Assembly (NCBI GenBank): GCA_034440635.1
Contig: JAOTON010001911.1
Location: 1,362,001 to 1,426,000 of the forward strand
Length of the DNA stretch: 64,000 bases
Source: Lepas anatifera
Taxonomy: Eukaryota; Arthropoda; Thecostraca; Lepadidae
Direction: 5' to 3'
Below are positions 47,056 to 59,321 of this stretch, one piece after another. Below the pieces are notes generated by a model that made no database searches, had not been told where the DNA came from, and saw only the letters and a list, made by a program, of their open reading frames with translations. How positions within the stretch are numbered: position 1 is the stretch's first letter; each line of letters begins with the position of its first letter. The translations under genes and the position numbers were made by a program.

Positions 47056-47869
47056 TTAACATGCGCATTGACCAGGGGGCAGGTACCCGCCCCCTCAGGT
47101 TTTTTTAAACAGAAGTAAAACGGCGGCGCGTAGCGCCGCCGAACCGGGCATACTTTTTCCCCTCAATATTTTTACAACTTCTGTGAAAATTTGAAAATCA
47201 TCTCAGGTCAGGTCACCAGTACAGGTCAAGTGACCTAACCTCAAAAATGTGTAAGATAGCATAATTCGGAGCAGGGTAAACCTATCCGATTGAAACTCAT
47301 ACCACATAATGGGCCTACCGAGTTCTTTAAAATATGTTCTAGTATTTTTTATATCGATGACCTAAGGTCAGGTACGAGGGATGACCTCTCCATTTGAAAT
47401 ACATAGAAAAATAGTTTTTCTGAATAACTCACTAACTGTTAGACTCGTTTTGTCTTTGCGGTTCTAATGATATGCATTTTATATAAGTTGACCTTGACCA
47501 GACCACAGGTCAGCTCAAATCCTTGATTTGACCTAGCAAGGTCAAATTATATATCATTCGATTCGGCTTGCTGCGAGGACTCATATAGTTTAAGTCGTTT
47601 TGCTCTATCTTTAATTTTTCAGATGTAATGGCCGAAAAACTTAATTTACATGTTATCCCTATTACGGCATGTTTTGACCTCTCGTGACCTTAAATGTGAC
47701 CTGACAAAAAAACGGTTCAAATTACTTGCGATGGAGAAGTGGATGGGCTACCCAACGCCGTTTACCGTTTTTCGCTACCTTCCGTGGTTTTCGAGATCTT
47801 AGGGGGCGGGTATCCGCCCCCCCTCGTCAAAGCGAAGGTGGCTCAGACCCCCGTCAATGCGCGTGTTAA
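47056..47869 (-). mobile_element. K-family TTAA element at the B/C junction
   Basis: The paralogue of 38297-39140 with TTAA at 47056-47059 and 47866-47869. The left palindrome has one change (GGCAGGTACCCGCC) and the right one another (GCGGGTATCCGC). Confidence 0.88.
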
Positions 47870-49137
47870 GCTGCAGGCCATGATAAAATCGGTTGAGGTG
47901 CAGCATGATCCGTAGCCTGAGAGAAGTGTTCTCAATTTCCTGCTCTCCTCTGACCAAAAAGTACAGCCCGTCCATCCATATTTCATACCCCTTCTATAAC
48001 TCGACGCATCCTTCGTCATCACCAGAGCACTCATGAGCAGTACAATGTGAAATACTGATGAAAACTACATACAGGCGCTTTGGTGCCACCCAACGACGCC
48101 TACGCTGGCCACCAGACCTGAACCAGCACGGCGTCTGTATAACACCCCGTCTGCTGTTGGTGTTGCTTTTCCCAACGCCAATGACGCTCAGAGCGTTGTC
48201 TGGTACACGTGTGACTCAGACGAGGTCACATAAGAAGATAGCAAGGTATAAACAGGTGACGATGACAAAAAAGACAGACGTATTTTTCTGTTATCTTGCA
48301 CCCATATTTATCCTCCCAAATCAGGCACCCTTTGCACCCGGAAAATATCCCCTCCAATGTTGACCTGCCCATCCAACGACACAAAATGCCGGATTTGCCT
48401 CTGCACATCATTTATTCAGGGATTAATGACAGAGTAACGTATGTCTGATGTGTGTCTTCCAAACCTGTAGCAGCCTTTGGCGTCAAGTCATATTTATCGC
48501 GAGCACGTCTCTGTTTCGCTTGGGATATTGTATCCCTTTTCACCCCTCAAAGCGCTGCACACAGGACCCAAATTAATCCTGCTCAATATTGAAGTTCATA
48601 TTTTAGAGTTCTAAAGGCCAGGAGTACTAAAATGTTCTTTCTTAACGCATGAGGTCTAAACTTGGTGCCACGGAAAAAGTTTCAGTTAGTGAGAAGCTGG
48701 CACTTCTGTGAGCATGAGATAAACGTCAATGGTACTTGTGACTGATCGAGTTCTAAACTCTCCGCGCTCCACTTCAGTGGCTTGTTTTTCAAGGACGATA
48801 TATCCAACAAAAAGGCTTATGAAATTGATTGTGTTATATTTTTCTTGATTATACGCTGTGGGTTAGAATTATCATAAATCGTAAGACAAGGTCTTGCTGG
48901 AATGTAGGCAGCACCTTGTCTCTAGGTGCTGCCGGCACTCTAACACCTAAAGACAATACGTACTGCTTAATTAACGGCATTTTCTTCACGAGTTCCGGCA
49001 ACCGGACGTGTAAGACTTCCTTCGAGGTCAAAGAGCGCTATTGGTCGGTTTCCGGAGGCACTGATCTTCATTAGCAGCTGCGACGATGTACTGTTGAGCT
49101 GTTGAAGCCGTGGTTGGTCTCGTCCCGGAGAAGTTCT

Positions 49138-49692
49138 TTATTGTTTAAATCCTACGGGCACACAAGTAGGACGACCGTTTTGGTTGATACATTTTGCCGT
49201 AAATCCACAATTGAATCCGTCGCAGGTATGGTCCACGGTTCCTCCTCCTTTCTTTGCGCATGCCGCAGCGCAGAACGATGGGCAGGAAGCCTGGCCACAG
49301 CAATCTAGGCAGTTGGCACGCCCTGTGGTCCTGGGTATAGCTGGATGGGAATCGGGCGGCGTTAGAATCATTTGGTGGACACGACCAGAGCATCAGTGCA
49401 TCACAAGAAAGAACAGTCATTATAATATGTATTCATGACTGCGTTAAATTTAACAAACTTTAATTTAAAACAAAGTGTAAGCATCGTTTTTTAACCAAAA
49501 CAGAATTTCCTTCAACGTGTAAAACGCCCCAACATTATTTTTTTACATACATTCATCACTGATGACCTGGAAAATACGTGAAGCCCAGCAATCCTGCCCC
49601 GACGTCAACTTACTTCCCTGTGAAGCGGCTAGATGAAGCAGAGCCAAGAAAGCCATCACGGCCATCACCAGAACCACGCTCGTTCTTGACAT
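49138..49692 (-). CDS. Secreted ten-cysteine peptide, copy C
   Basis: Exon 1 is 49692-49614 and exon 2 is 49340-49138, giving 93 residues. It is nearly identical to copy B; one visible replacement is Asp to Ala in the CCGQxSC segment. Signal peptide, splice sites, ten cysteines, terminal PVGFKQ and the stop/AATAAA overlap are all intact, so it appears functional. It lies next to the GACAGTGACTTACGGCAGTG minisatellite, which begins about 200 bp upstream of its TATA box. Confidence 0.85.
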
Positions 49693-49778
49693 GTTGCAGT
49701 TTTGTTTGCAGCTAGATGACGGTGCGTGTTGCCAGTCCGAAGTCTTGTCTCTTGTGGCAGGCATGAGCTGAGCATCAG

Positions 49779-49787
49779 CTTATATAT
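49779..49787 (-). promoter_or_regulatory. TATA box of peptide gene C
   Basis: ATATATAAG on the minus strand, 87 bp upstream of the ATG. Confidence 0.75.
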
Positions 49788-49983
49788 GCTGCAGGCATTT
49801 CCACCTTGCTTTTTCAAGGACGAGAGCGCAGGCTGGCTGCGTCATCGCGGATTTTTAGAGCTGGAAAGGATTTCCAATGGTGATTTTATGCTGGGAGGGA
49901 GAACAGGTGGACCTCATGAAGCGCTACCTATCAATCTCGCCCAGAGAACTCCCCCTCCCCGACTGGTGTCGGGCAGTGATGTC

Positions 49984-50700
49984 AGTGACTTACGGCAGTG
50001 GCGACAGTGACTTACGGCAGTGGTGACAGTGACTTGCGGCAGTGTCGAAAGTGACTTGCGGCAGTGGTGACAGTGACTTACGGCAGTTGTGGCAGTGACT
50101 TACGGTAGTGGTGACAGTGACTTACGGCAGTGGCAACAGTGATTACGGCAGTGGCGAAAGCGACTTGCGGCAGTGGTGACAGTGACTTACGGCAGTTGTG
50201 GCAGTGACTTACGGCAGTAGCGACAGGGACTTACGGCAGTGGCGACAGTGACTTACGACAGGGGTGACAGTGACTTACGACAGTGGTGACAGTGACTTAC
50301 AGCAGTGGCGACAGCGACTTACGGCAGTGGCGACAGTGACTTACGGCAGTGGCAACAGTGACTTACGACAGTGGTGACAGTGACTTACAGCAGTGGCGAC
50401 AGCGACTTACAGCAGTGGCGACAGTGACTACGGCAGTGGCAACAGTGACTTACAGCAGTGGCGACAGGGACTTACAGCAGTGGCAATAGTGACTACGGCA
50501 GTAGCGACAGTGACTTACGGCAGTGGCGACAGTGACTTACGACAGTGGTGACAGTGACTTACGACAGTGGTGACAGTGACTTACAGCAGTGGCGACAGCG
50601 ACTTACGGCAGTGGCAACAGTGACTACGGCAGTGGCAACAGTGACTTACAGCAGTGGGGACAGTGGCTTACGGCAGTTGCGACAATGACTTACGGCAGTG
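49984..50700. repeat. Minisatellite, unit about 22 bp
   Basis: Roughly 33 tandem copies of GACAGTGACTTACGGCAGTGGC-type units (shown over 20 bp each; mostly 21-22 bp). Because the period is not a multiple of three, the 60-residue open frame inside is not a gene. Related single words flank the hAT-type insertion in units A and B. Confidence 0.95.
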
Positions 50701-50852
50701 GTGGATGTATTATTTTGGCAATGGGGCAAATATTTCAGGAGAGTGGACGGCTACACGCGGAAAATAATTGAAACGTCGGAAAGTGGGGCACCTTTGCTTT
50801 CCTCATCTTTTGAAGCTCTGTAGCTATGTAGCTTTGAAGCTTTGTTCTCTAA

Positions 50853-50998
50853 AGGGAATATGTCACTTATATAACGTGATCTTAACTGAGATTGCCAAGT
50901 TGTAAATAATGTCGGAAAACCTGGTACTCAGCATATCATTGGTCTTGGAACTTGAAGTTTCCGCAGACAAAACCTAAAAACCTACCTGAAATGAAGGG
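50853..50998. mobile_element. Fragment of the AGGGAATGTGATACC TTAA element
   Basis: CTAAAGGGAATATGTCAC, TATAACGTGATCTTAACTGA and GAAGTTTCCGCAGACAAAAC match the left 150 bp of the element at 53089-53538. The right end is missing. Confidence 0.65.
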
Positions 50999-51687
50999 CG
51001 GCTAAAAACCTACCTAGTCTGCCGGCAGCTTCCTGATGAAGCACCCACATCGAGGTGTCCCAACAAGCCATGAAACTCCCACAAGTGCCACGTACCGGAT
51101 CATAGAGGCGTTTAGCACTCAGCCAAGGGGGGAGGGCAAAGTTTGTTGGAAGACAATATGTGCTCCTGTAAGTAAACACCACGACATTAGAATTAGAAGC
51201 GTGACCTAAATGACGACATTGAGCGAAAGAAACCGAGTACCTGCTTTTCTTATGTTGGCATATGTGAGGAACGCAGAAATGAGGACAGTTTTCACGCTGC
51301 TTATAGATAAGGCCGGCCCGCCAAAATTACTTTTTGGTGTTATGTATCGTAAACGTGGGGTGATCCTTACAATGAGGTTTGAGAAGATGAATAATTTCCT
51401 CACGCACGTACGGAAAATAGAAAAGAAAAAGCTATTTTCACTCGGACAGAACAAGTGGTTTTTTGCATCCCAAAATTTATAATTTGTGTTGGCTGGGCTG
51501 GCCCAAATAAAAAGTATGGAATTTGTATTATCCTCGTCAATGTATGAGTGAAAGAGCATGCACACTGCACAGTAGGGCGGAGTGAAAAATTCAAACTATG
51601 TGGATCGTTCCTTAACATTTTTTATACTCCGCTAGGCCTTATGAAACTCAAAAGTGAAAGAACTTTGGAAATCGGACAACGGGAACA
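50999..51687. other. No recognisable gene
   Basis: Overlapping open frames on both strands have no domain, signal peptide or splice context. Confidence 0.35.
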
Positions 51688-51906
51688 TGTGAAGAGTCCT
51701 AAAAATAACCGTCTTACATTCATACTATATATTGAAGAGAAAAGGCCAAGATATTAAAAAAATATTTCGAATACGATTCTTTGTCAAGTTTCAAGCCACT
51801 CAAAACTTGACAAAGAATCGTATTCGAAATATTGTTTATTATCTTGGCCTTTTCTCTTCAATATATAGTATGAATGTAAAACGGTTATTTTTAGGACTCT
51901 TCACAA
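51688..51906. repeat. Long near-perfect inverted repeat
   Basis: Arms of about 105 bp: TGTGAAGAGTCCTAAAAATA, TTACATTCATACTATATATT, AAAAGGCCAAGATA, CGAATACGATTCTTTGTCAA and their reverse complements, around a short centre (TTTCAAGCCACTCAAAA). No coding. Confidence 0.92.
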
Positions 51907-52149
51907 TGACAACATTCAACCTTTTTATCTCCAATCTTAGAAAAACGGGAACAGAGCAATATCGAGCATTTATACATGGATGTTTAATAATTTTTTGGCG
52001 TTGCAGTCTCCGTTGGAAATCCTTGGTGCTAGCGTACGGTGGTTTACGGGTTGGCTGTAAGAGCAGATCACCTGCGTTTTGAAGCGTGAGAATCACCCTA
52101 AACACATGCAAGAGGTGAAAATAGATCCCAGCTAGTGGATTGGTATATT

Positions 52150-52320
52150 TCAGATGCAGTGGCGGGTGCAAGGGGGGGGACAGGGGGCTCAAATCCCCTC
52201 CTCGAAATGTCTGAGTGCCTATAGGAGATACATAGCTGGAGGCTGTCCGAGGGAGTGACGGGGCGGCCCGAGCCCCTAGCCTCCCCTCCCCAAATATGGT
52301 CCTGGATCTACCACTTTTCT
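52150..52320. mobile_element. MITE copy related to 57391-57560
   Basis: Shares ATGTCTGAGTGCCTATAG, CATAGCTGGAGGC and GAGCCCCTAG-CCTCCCCTCCCC with 57391-57560. Left end CAGTGGCGGGTGCAAGG, right end GGTCCTGGATCTACCACTTT; ends are diverged. Confidence 0.5.
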
Positions 52321-53088
52321 GTTGTGTATTAGACATGTGCGAGACTCACCGACGAATATTTTTTAAGGCGAGTGCCAATGGCAACTGTAGTTGTCTGAGG
52401 CTAAGTTGCCGGAAGCTGGCATGAAATGCCACGGCACACCACCGGAGCAACGACCACTATACCAGAAGATATGGCAGCTTAAGTTGCCCCCGGGTGCTCC
52501 CAGCTTTCATGTTCAGTGCGCATCTTAGCAAAGTATCCGCAAATTGGATGGGTGAGAAAGGCACAAGTTTGGCGCCGGGACAAGTTACCGCTCGCAACAC
52601 ATAAGTCACTACAACATTTTTGCTGGTTTGGATTGTGACACGCCCAAACACTGGGAAAAGACAGGGGAGGCAATATTAAGTGATATTGCGTCGAGATAGT
52701 TTGCAAAACGTACCAGGAGGTCGTCGGAAATGTAAATCGACATCTTTATTTTCTTTTATGTATCTACACGGAAGGTGCTACTTGTGTGCCGTCGCTCTAA
52801 AAAAGCGAGAACAGAAGCATTTCTTCGACTTCCTCTGCCTCTGCCTCTGTAGCCTCTGTATGTAAAACCGAAAATGCCGAGGAATAGGAGTAGACGACTC
52901 CGGCAAGAAGTATAGGACAGATATCTGATTGGCCCATCGGCTGAGCTTCCCGTTTCAGAGCTTCCAACATTGAGGGACGTCTTGCGGAAAGGTCGACTGA
53001 TGAAAGAGATATCAGCCTATTGGAGCAAGAAAAAATAGCATGTGAGATTGGCGAGAAAAATGACTCCTGATATGTATCGACACTACAA
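52321..53088. other. No recognisable gene
   Basis: Short unsupported frames only; no repeat boundary was identified. Confidence 0.35.
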
Positions 53089-53538
53089 TTAAAGGGAATG
53101 TGATACCTTTATAACGTTATTTTAACTGAAATAGCTCAGTTGTAAAGGATTCCAGAAAACCAGGTATTCAATATATAATTTGTCTTGAAACTCAAAGTTT
53201 CCGTGGATAAAATCTAAAAACTTCCTGAAATGTACCCCAAATTTACCCCAGCCCCGCGGACACGGTTGTCAGCTGTTGGTGTGACGATAGCGCTGACGTC
53301 ACGGTGAGTAATCAGCCAATTGAAGCCCTTGAAGCCTATTGGATATGGTAGTAGTTGCCATATCATGACGTCATCCGCAGGCAGAGGTTTATTTTTCACC
53401 CTAGAGGAGCATTTTAAAATCAAAATAGTGAGCTCATTGTACATTTTTCAGAGAAATCAAGGGCTTTTCATGGTTTTCGGCTAAAAATGCCCCTAATTAC
53501 AGTAAAATCCTGGAATCAAGGTGCCACATACCCTTTAA
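53089..53538. mobile_element. TTAA-flanked element with AGGGAATGTGATACC ends
   Basis: TTAA (53089-53092), AGGGAATGTGATACC..., and at the right GTGCCACATACCCT, TTAA (53535-53538). The inverted repeat is imperfect over about 14 bp. The interior of 442 bp has no ORF. A left-end fragment is at 50853-50998. Confidence 0.75.
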
Positions 53539-54179
53539 ACTAGTGACCTAGGCGTCGCGTTCCGTGCCAGGGTTTGAGAGGCGCGACAGGTAGGGTAAGG
53601 GCGGGTAAGAGTACGCAGCAGCTGTTTTGGTTAATTATCAACCACTGAGATGGTGGATACCCTGGTATAAAAAAGCAAGGTCAGTGCCTAGGCTGCACAC
53701 CAAAATTCAACGTGCTCCTGTTCTTCCCGCGGGAGTACAGAGCAAAATAAGTTTCTGGGTACCCTTGAAGTAATATTTCTTAACTGGGTAAACTTGTAGA
53801 CCATGCTTCTATTATCTTAAGTATTGTATTACCGTCTGCCATCAGTAAGAAAGCTGAGCTAGGAGTGTGCTCCAGGACCAGAGCTCACGCTAAAACGCCT
53901 GACAACATGTTTATGAAACCTTTCTTCCCAAGTGAGTATGTCCGGCAAGAGTACGCAGTAGACCATTGGGCAAGAGTGCGCATGTTTAAGAGATAGGAAA
54001 ATTTAGTTTTCGCTCGGAACAGAGTCCGTAATTCGTATTTGGAAAACCAAACGTTGCAACTTAGTTCTTGTATAGGGGAAGTCCGTGCAAGAGTACGCAC
54101 TTAACTTTCTAAAGGCTTTCACTTCTCAGATGCAAAGATCCAGAAGCTTGTAAACGACAGGAGGAGGCGTGAAATAATT
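53539..54179. other. No recognisable gene; scattered short repeat
   Basis: CAAGAGTACGCA-like words recur near 53607, 53947, 53970 and 54088. No domain-bearing exon. Confidence 0.4.
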
Positions 54180-54975
54180 CGAAACCCACTGTAGCTTTTA
54201 AGAAGACCTGATCCATGGCAAAAGAAGATGATCTGTGATACTTTTGTTTCGTTGAGTTCTTAAGTCAAGTGGCAGAGATACCATGAAGACGAGGAAAAGG
54301 TTACGCTGGACACTGCACCTCACAGGAAGAAGAACATAGAGATGAGGATGGCAATGGAAGTGCAAACACTGCCTGAAATGGTCGTTCAAATAATGAAAAG
54401 GGGCCGGTAGTCAACCGTTACGCTTAATGGCGACGGCTCAGAGAAATAGGGAGCCGTAAGTTTTGTGGGGCATGGTATGATGATTAGAAACAAGCAGTAT
54501 CCATTTCCAACCATGTCCAATGCAACGGAAACTGGGCAGAATCTGTCAAATCTGAAGCTAACGCTGGTGAACATTCTCAGTGTCAGTGAAACGGTGCGGG
54601 CTGAATCTGAGGAGAAATATAGGCTTCCTCATGACAGATGCCACCAGCGACAACGTGGAAGTAAAGAACATGGTGGCAGAGGATCTGGGAAGCACATACA
54701 CGCCTGCGCACCTGCTTTGGCTTTTAACCAGAAGGCAGGAGCAAGGCGGAGGAGTTCCACGCTTTCATCGCTCGGCTGAAAGCCCTGCAAAGCGCCTGAA
54801 AGTGGAAAGACTTAGCAGCCTGGTCTACACCTGCCTGTCACAAACAGGCTGGACCTACATGTTATCGAGTTCCTCAATGCTCTCAGGCACATCACCAATA
54901 TTCTCACTTGCAAAGTGTCCAAAGCCTGGGTCACATCAGCGTTCTCTCTACTGTGGGTGTTATTCTAGGCGTGCA
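54180..54975 (+). pseudogene. Frameshifted relic of an unidentified ORF
   Basis: Two frames join into a protein-like stretch. The frame at 54400-54600 gives VTLNGDGSEK, GAVSFVGHGMMIRNKQYPFP and SNLKLTLVNILSVSE; after a frameshift the frame at 54620-54800 gives FLMTDATSDNVEVKNMVAED. The MTDATS-like segment suggests a transposon-derived or RNase H-fold-like protein, but I cannot name the family. Stops and the shift show that it is inactive. Confidence 0.45.
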
Positions 54976-54980
54976 CCTCG

Positions 54981-56131
54981 TTAACCCTTGCCCCGGTGGC
55001 GGGTACGAGCCGCCTTCGCCCTGGTGGGGGGCTAAAAGACCCCACGATCTCAAAAACTAAGAGAGCTAGAAAAAGCGCAAAACGGCAATCGAAAGCTCTT
55101 CGAAAATGATATCGAAAATATTTCGGTCATTTTTCTTGTCAGGTCAATATCAAGGTCACCAGAGGTCAAAATAGGTCAAAATCGCTAATATGAGGTGTAC
55201 TAAGAAAACCTCCTATATCTCAGAAACTATGATAGCTAGAAACATTTTTTAACACCATTCGAAAGCTCTTGAGATGCGCTTTCATTACAGTGGCATTCAT
55301 TTTCGTGTGGTCAAGCCTAGGGAGCTACAGGTCACTAAATATTGGGCATATTCTTGGGAATGTCCATAGCCACCCATGCATAAGGGCGTTTACTTTTTCG
55401 CTAATAGCTTCCAAACCAAACAAGATACAGCAATAGTTTATGCCATTGCAATCCTCTCGTCAATACGAATGAAATGATATATGATATTGCTATGCCAGGT
55501 CAAATTTAAGAATTTGACCTGCCCCAGGTCAACGGTCTGACCAACTTGACCTGGTATAGTCATGATGTATATCATTTGACTTCCAGTGACTACACAAACA
55601 CTTGGGTGACAAAATAAAAGCTCTATCTTAGTTTATTCAAAATTTATAGAGAAAAACACCAAAAATGCTTATTTGACCTAAGGTGACCTTTAAAGGTCAA
55701 AGTAAATTTTGGTATCACTTCAGAAATGGGCTAAGAGCAAGTGCAACCGATGTTTGAAGTTGATTCCATCCATACTTACTGAGAAAAGCTCATTTCGTGA
55801 TTTTCCCATGCATTGTCAATGGGGAGGTCATGCTCTGCCATGACCTTAGGTCCCAATATCAAAATCCCGGAACAAATGTTGTAGCTCCTGGTGGGCCCAA
55901 GATGTGGTTGAGTTTCAACTGTCGATTTCCTTCTTTAGTTATGCCGTCCTAAGTATTTTTGAGGTGAGGTCACTCACCTGACCTGGTGACCTGACCTGAT
56001 ATGACCTTGGCCAAAATTTTCAGGAAGATGTAAAATGATGAAGGACAGCTAGACCAGTTTGGCGGCGCTGCGTGCCGCCGTTTTTTGGTCACTTGGAAAA
56101 CCCGAGGGGGTCTAAAGACCCCCCCGGTTAA
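54981..56131 (+). mobile_element. TTAA-family element, TCTTTTAGA subfamily, copy 1
   Basis: TTAA (54981-54984), CCCTTGCCCCGGTGG, CACC-type block, palindrome GTGGGG...CCCCAC with core CTAAAAGA (about 55024-55044). AGGTCA-rich interior. Hairpin GGCGGCGCTGCGTGCCGCC (about 56061-56079), GGGGGTCTAAAGACCCCC (56106-56123), TTAA (56128-56131). No transposase. Confidence 0.82.
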
Positions 56132-56282
56132 AAGCTGTACGAGGACCTCACTAGTGTCAAGCCATGACGTTTCCTTTTCATATCTGCTGATCCGTTAGCA
56201 TCTAGACAGTTCTAACTTATCCACATATTTCCAGCAATGCTACGATTCCTGAATTTCAAAAACATTATCTGTTACTTTCTAC

Positions 56283-57280
56283 TTAGCCTTCGCCCCGTGG
56301 GGGTGTTTGAACACCCCCTGTTTTTCCGGCGGTACAAAAAACGGCAGCGAGAAACACCACCGTACTTGGCATGCCTTATCCTTGATCAATTCCGCAACTT
56401 TCTCCAAAATCTTAAGGTTAAGTCATCTCAGGTCAGGTCACCAGTGCAGGGCACGTGAGCTCACCTCCAAAAATGTTTAAGGTGGCATAATTACGAAATG
56501 GGTGAATCTTTCGGATTGAAATTTATACCACATAATGGCTCCACCGAGTGCTACAAAAATATTCCGTGATTATTCATATCGATGACCTAAGGTCAGGTAC
56601 GGGTCATGACCTATCCATTGGAAATGCAGGGGGAAAACAGGAACTGGTCTGCATTTGTGTAGATACAGCTGAGAATACCTTTGCATTCTCCATATCTTAG
56701 TATCCTGGTCCCCTTTCCAGGTTCATGCTGCAATTTTTATCTTTGACCTCTGAGAGGTCATCTGGGGCTACTTAAGCAGTTTTCAGACTTTGGTGTAATA
56801 ACTTTACACGAAATGATGATACATCAGTTTATTTTTTATATCGTTACGTTTGGATTGATGTTGCGAGTCGATTGATATGCATATTCGCTATGCTAGGCCG
56901 GAAAGTGGCCTTGAGCTGACCTGAGGCCAGGTAATTGTATGTTTTAACCTAGAATAGTCTTATTATACATCATTCGATTTGTCATCACAACAGGAAGCAA
57001 AAGGTGCCAAAAATGATTCTAACTCAACTCTGTCAGCCGCTATTAAGAGCCCAAAAATACTACCCTAACATGCAACCTTCTTTGACCTGTCATGACCTCA
57101 ATATTGACTTGAGCAAAAACGTGACCGAGATAGTTTCTTCATGAATTTTTATGAGCTATCCACCAGCGTTTACGTTGTTTCGCTATTCCACATGGGAACC
57201 GAGATCGAGGGGGTGTTCAAGCACCCCCACAAGAGCGAAGGTGGGACGGATGCACAATGGCCCACTGGGGCGCGGATTAA
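56283..57280 (-). mobile_element. TTAA-family element, TGTTTGAACA subfamily
   Basis: TTAG, CCTTCGCCCCGTGG, GGGGGTGTTTGAACACCCCC (56299-56318), decayed hairpin near 56340-56360. Right end: GGGGGTGTTCAAGCACCCCC-like palindrome (57209-57227), GAGCGAAGGTGG, GGGGCGCGGA, TTAA (57277-57280). Confidence 0.75.
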
Positions 57281-57390
57281 TAACGCCGGAAAGTTTGTGG
57301 GGATTATACCAGCAAATAATTCCAGGACAGTGGAATGCAAAACGGACCTAACATGTGTGACAAATTGACAAATGTGGCTTTGAGGAAAGC

Positions 57391-57560
57391 CAGTGACGGA
57401 CAGCAGTGGCTTGGTAGGCTCATTTCCCTCTTGCCGACATGTCAGAGTGCCTATAGTAACTGCATAGCCGGGGGCCATTTGAGGTAATGGCGAGAGAGGC
57501 TCTGAGCCCCCTAGAACCCCCTCTCTCCATTCGCCAAATGAAACCCTGGGTCCGTCACTG
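57391..57560. mobile_element. MITE with CCAGTGACGGA ends
   Basis: The left end is CCAGTGACGGA, the right end TCCGTCACTGG, a perfect 11-bp inverted repeat with hAT-like ends. No clear 8-bp duplication. A related copy is at 52150-52320. Confidence 0.65.
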
Positions 57561-58125
57561 GTTTACGTATATCAATCAAACCATTCAAATGATGACTCGG
57601 TACTTCTCGATCAAAATTATTACAACACTTCACTCAGCCTTGTTATGAAGCCAGTTATTTTTATTATGGTTTGTTTTCTTATGCTTATCGTTTATGTTAA
57701 TTAAATCGCCAACAGAACACGTTCCAGTAACAGGCGAAGTCTATGTTAGTAAGAGGAAAACTATACACACAGGTGGGTGACACACATGTTAGGAGCAGTA
57801 AAGCATCAAAATGTAGGTGATGAGTAAGATGAAGCTGGTGATAAAACAGATGGAAACAGTCAAGTTGATAAAAGCTTAACAGTACGAATATATGTCAGAA
57901 GATAGTTTCGAAGAGCCCTGAAAGAGTCATTGCAAAAATCAGCGTTTTCCTAGCGCAGAAATGTATTTGTCTCCCTCAGTACCCACTGGGGAAGCTGTTG
58001 GAGACGGTGCTGACACGACCGCGGCGCTCAGCGAAAACAAGCAGCGTGCGAGTTGATCGGGATGGCACATGCAATGGAAATTTTTTAGCAACTCTGATGA
58101 CCTAATTTTGTTCGAAAATAAACCT
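57561..58125. other. No recognisable gene
   Basis: AT-rich, no long open frame and no repeat boundary. Confidence 0.4.
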
Positions 58126-59321
58126 TTAACCTTCGCCCGGGTGGGGGTCTTTTAGACCCTCCCCCTCGGATTTTTCATAAGTGACCAAAAAAACGGCGGC
58201 ACGCAGCGCCGCCAAACTTGGTCTAGCTGTTTCTTCATCATTTTTACATCTTTCCTGAAAATTTTAGTTCAAGGTCATATCAGGTCACCAGGCCAGGTGA
58301 AGTGACCTCACCTACAAAAAAATCCTTAGAACCGCATAACTAAAAGAAGGGTTAATTGATCAAGTTTAAACTCATACAACATATTGGGCCCACCAGGAGC
58401 TACAACATATGTTCTGGGATTTTTTATATTGGTGACCTAAGGTCATGTGCAGTGCATGACCTCCCCATTTTAAATACATGGGGAAAATCACGAAATGAGC
58501 TTTTCTCAGTATGGATGGAATCAACTTCAAACATCGGTTACGACTTGCTCTTAGCCCATTTCTGAAGTGGATGCCAAACATTTTGACTTGTGACCTTTAA
58601 AAGGTCGCCTTAGGTCAAATAAGCATTTTTTGGTGTTTTACTCTATAGATTTTGAATAAACTAAAATAGAAGTGTTATTTTGTCCTTAAGTGTTTGTATA
58701 GTCACTGCAAGTCAAATGATATACATCATGACTATATCAGGTCAAGTTGGGCCAGACCGTTGACCTGGGTCAGGTCAAATTCTTAGATTTTACCTGGCAT
58801 AGCAATGTTATATATCATTCAATTTGTATTGACGAGAAGATTGCAATGGTGCATCAACTATGGCTGTATCTTGTTTGGTTTGGAAGTTATTAGCGAAAAA
58901 GGAAACGCCCTTATGCATGGGTGCCTATGGACATTCCCAAGAATATGCCCAATATTCATTGACCTGTAGCTCCCTAGGCTTTGACCTGACACGAAAATGA
59001 ATGCCACTGCAATGATAGAACAACACAAGAGCTTTCGGATGGTGTTGGAAAAAATGTTTCTAGCTATCATAGCTTCTGAGATATATGAGGTTTTCTTAGT
59101 GCATCTCATATTAGCGATTTTAACCTATTTTGACTTCTGGTGACCTTGATATTGACCTGACAAGAAAAATGACCCAAGGATTTTCGATATCATTTTTGAA
59201 GAGCTTTCGATTGCCGTTTTGCGCTTTTTTCTAGCTCTCTTAGTTTTTGAGATCGTGGGGGTCTTTTTTAGCCCCCACCAGGGCGAAGGTGGCTCGTACC
59301 CGCCACCGGGGCAAGGGTTAA
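58126..59321 (-). mobile_element. TTAA-family element, TCTTTTAGA subfamily, copy 2
   Basis: TTAA (58126-58129), CCTTCGCCCGGGTGG, GGGGGTCTTTTAGACCCTCC (58143-58162), hairpin GGCGGCACGCAGCGCCGCC (about 58195-58213), AGGTCA-rich interior, GTGGGGGTCTTTTTTAGCCC...CAC (59256-59277), CCACCGGGGCAAGGG, TTAA (59318-59321). It is the inverted relative of 54981-56131. Confidence 0.85.

Larger units (their letters stand above)
39241..47969. repeat. Tandem segmental duplication, unit B
   Basis: A full second unit, about 8.73 kb, in the same orientation as A. It differs by a K insertion (41978-42826), an inverted-copy rearrangement (about 45140-45418), and contracted TA and CT microsatellites (46159-46177 and 46911-46978). 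Confidence 0.9.
47970..49983. repeat. Tandem segmental duplication, unit C (truncated)
   Basis: Collinear with the first 2 kb of unit B through the peptide gene and its upstream region. Homology stops at the target site of the hAT-type insertion, which C lacks. The sequence then runs into a minisatellite. In the peptide exons C is closer to B than to A. Confidence 0.9.

Noticed and set aside
49984..50700. CRISPR-like array
   Set aside because: Units are contiguous with no unique spacers; it is a minisatellite.
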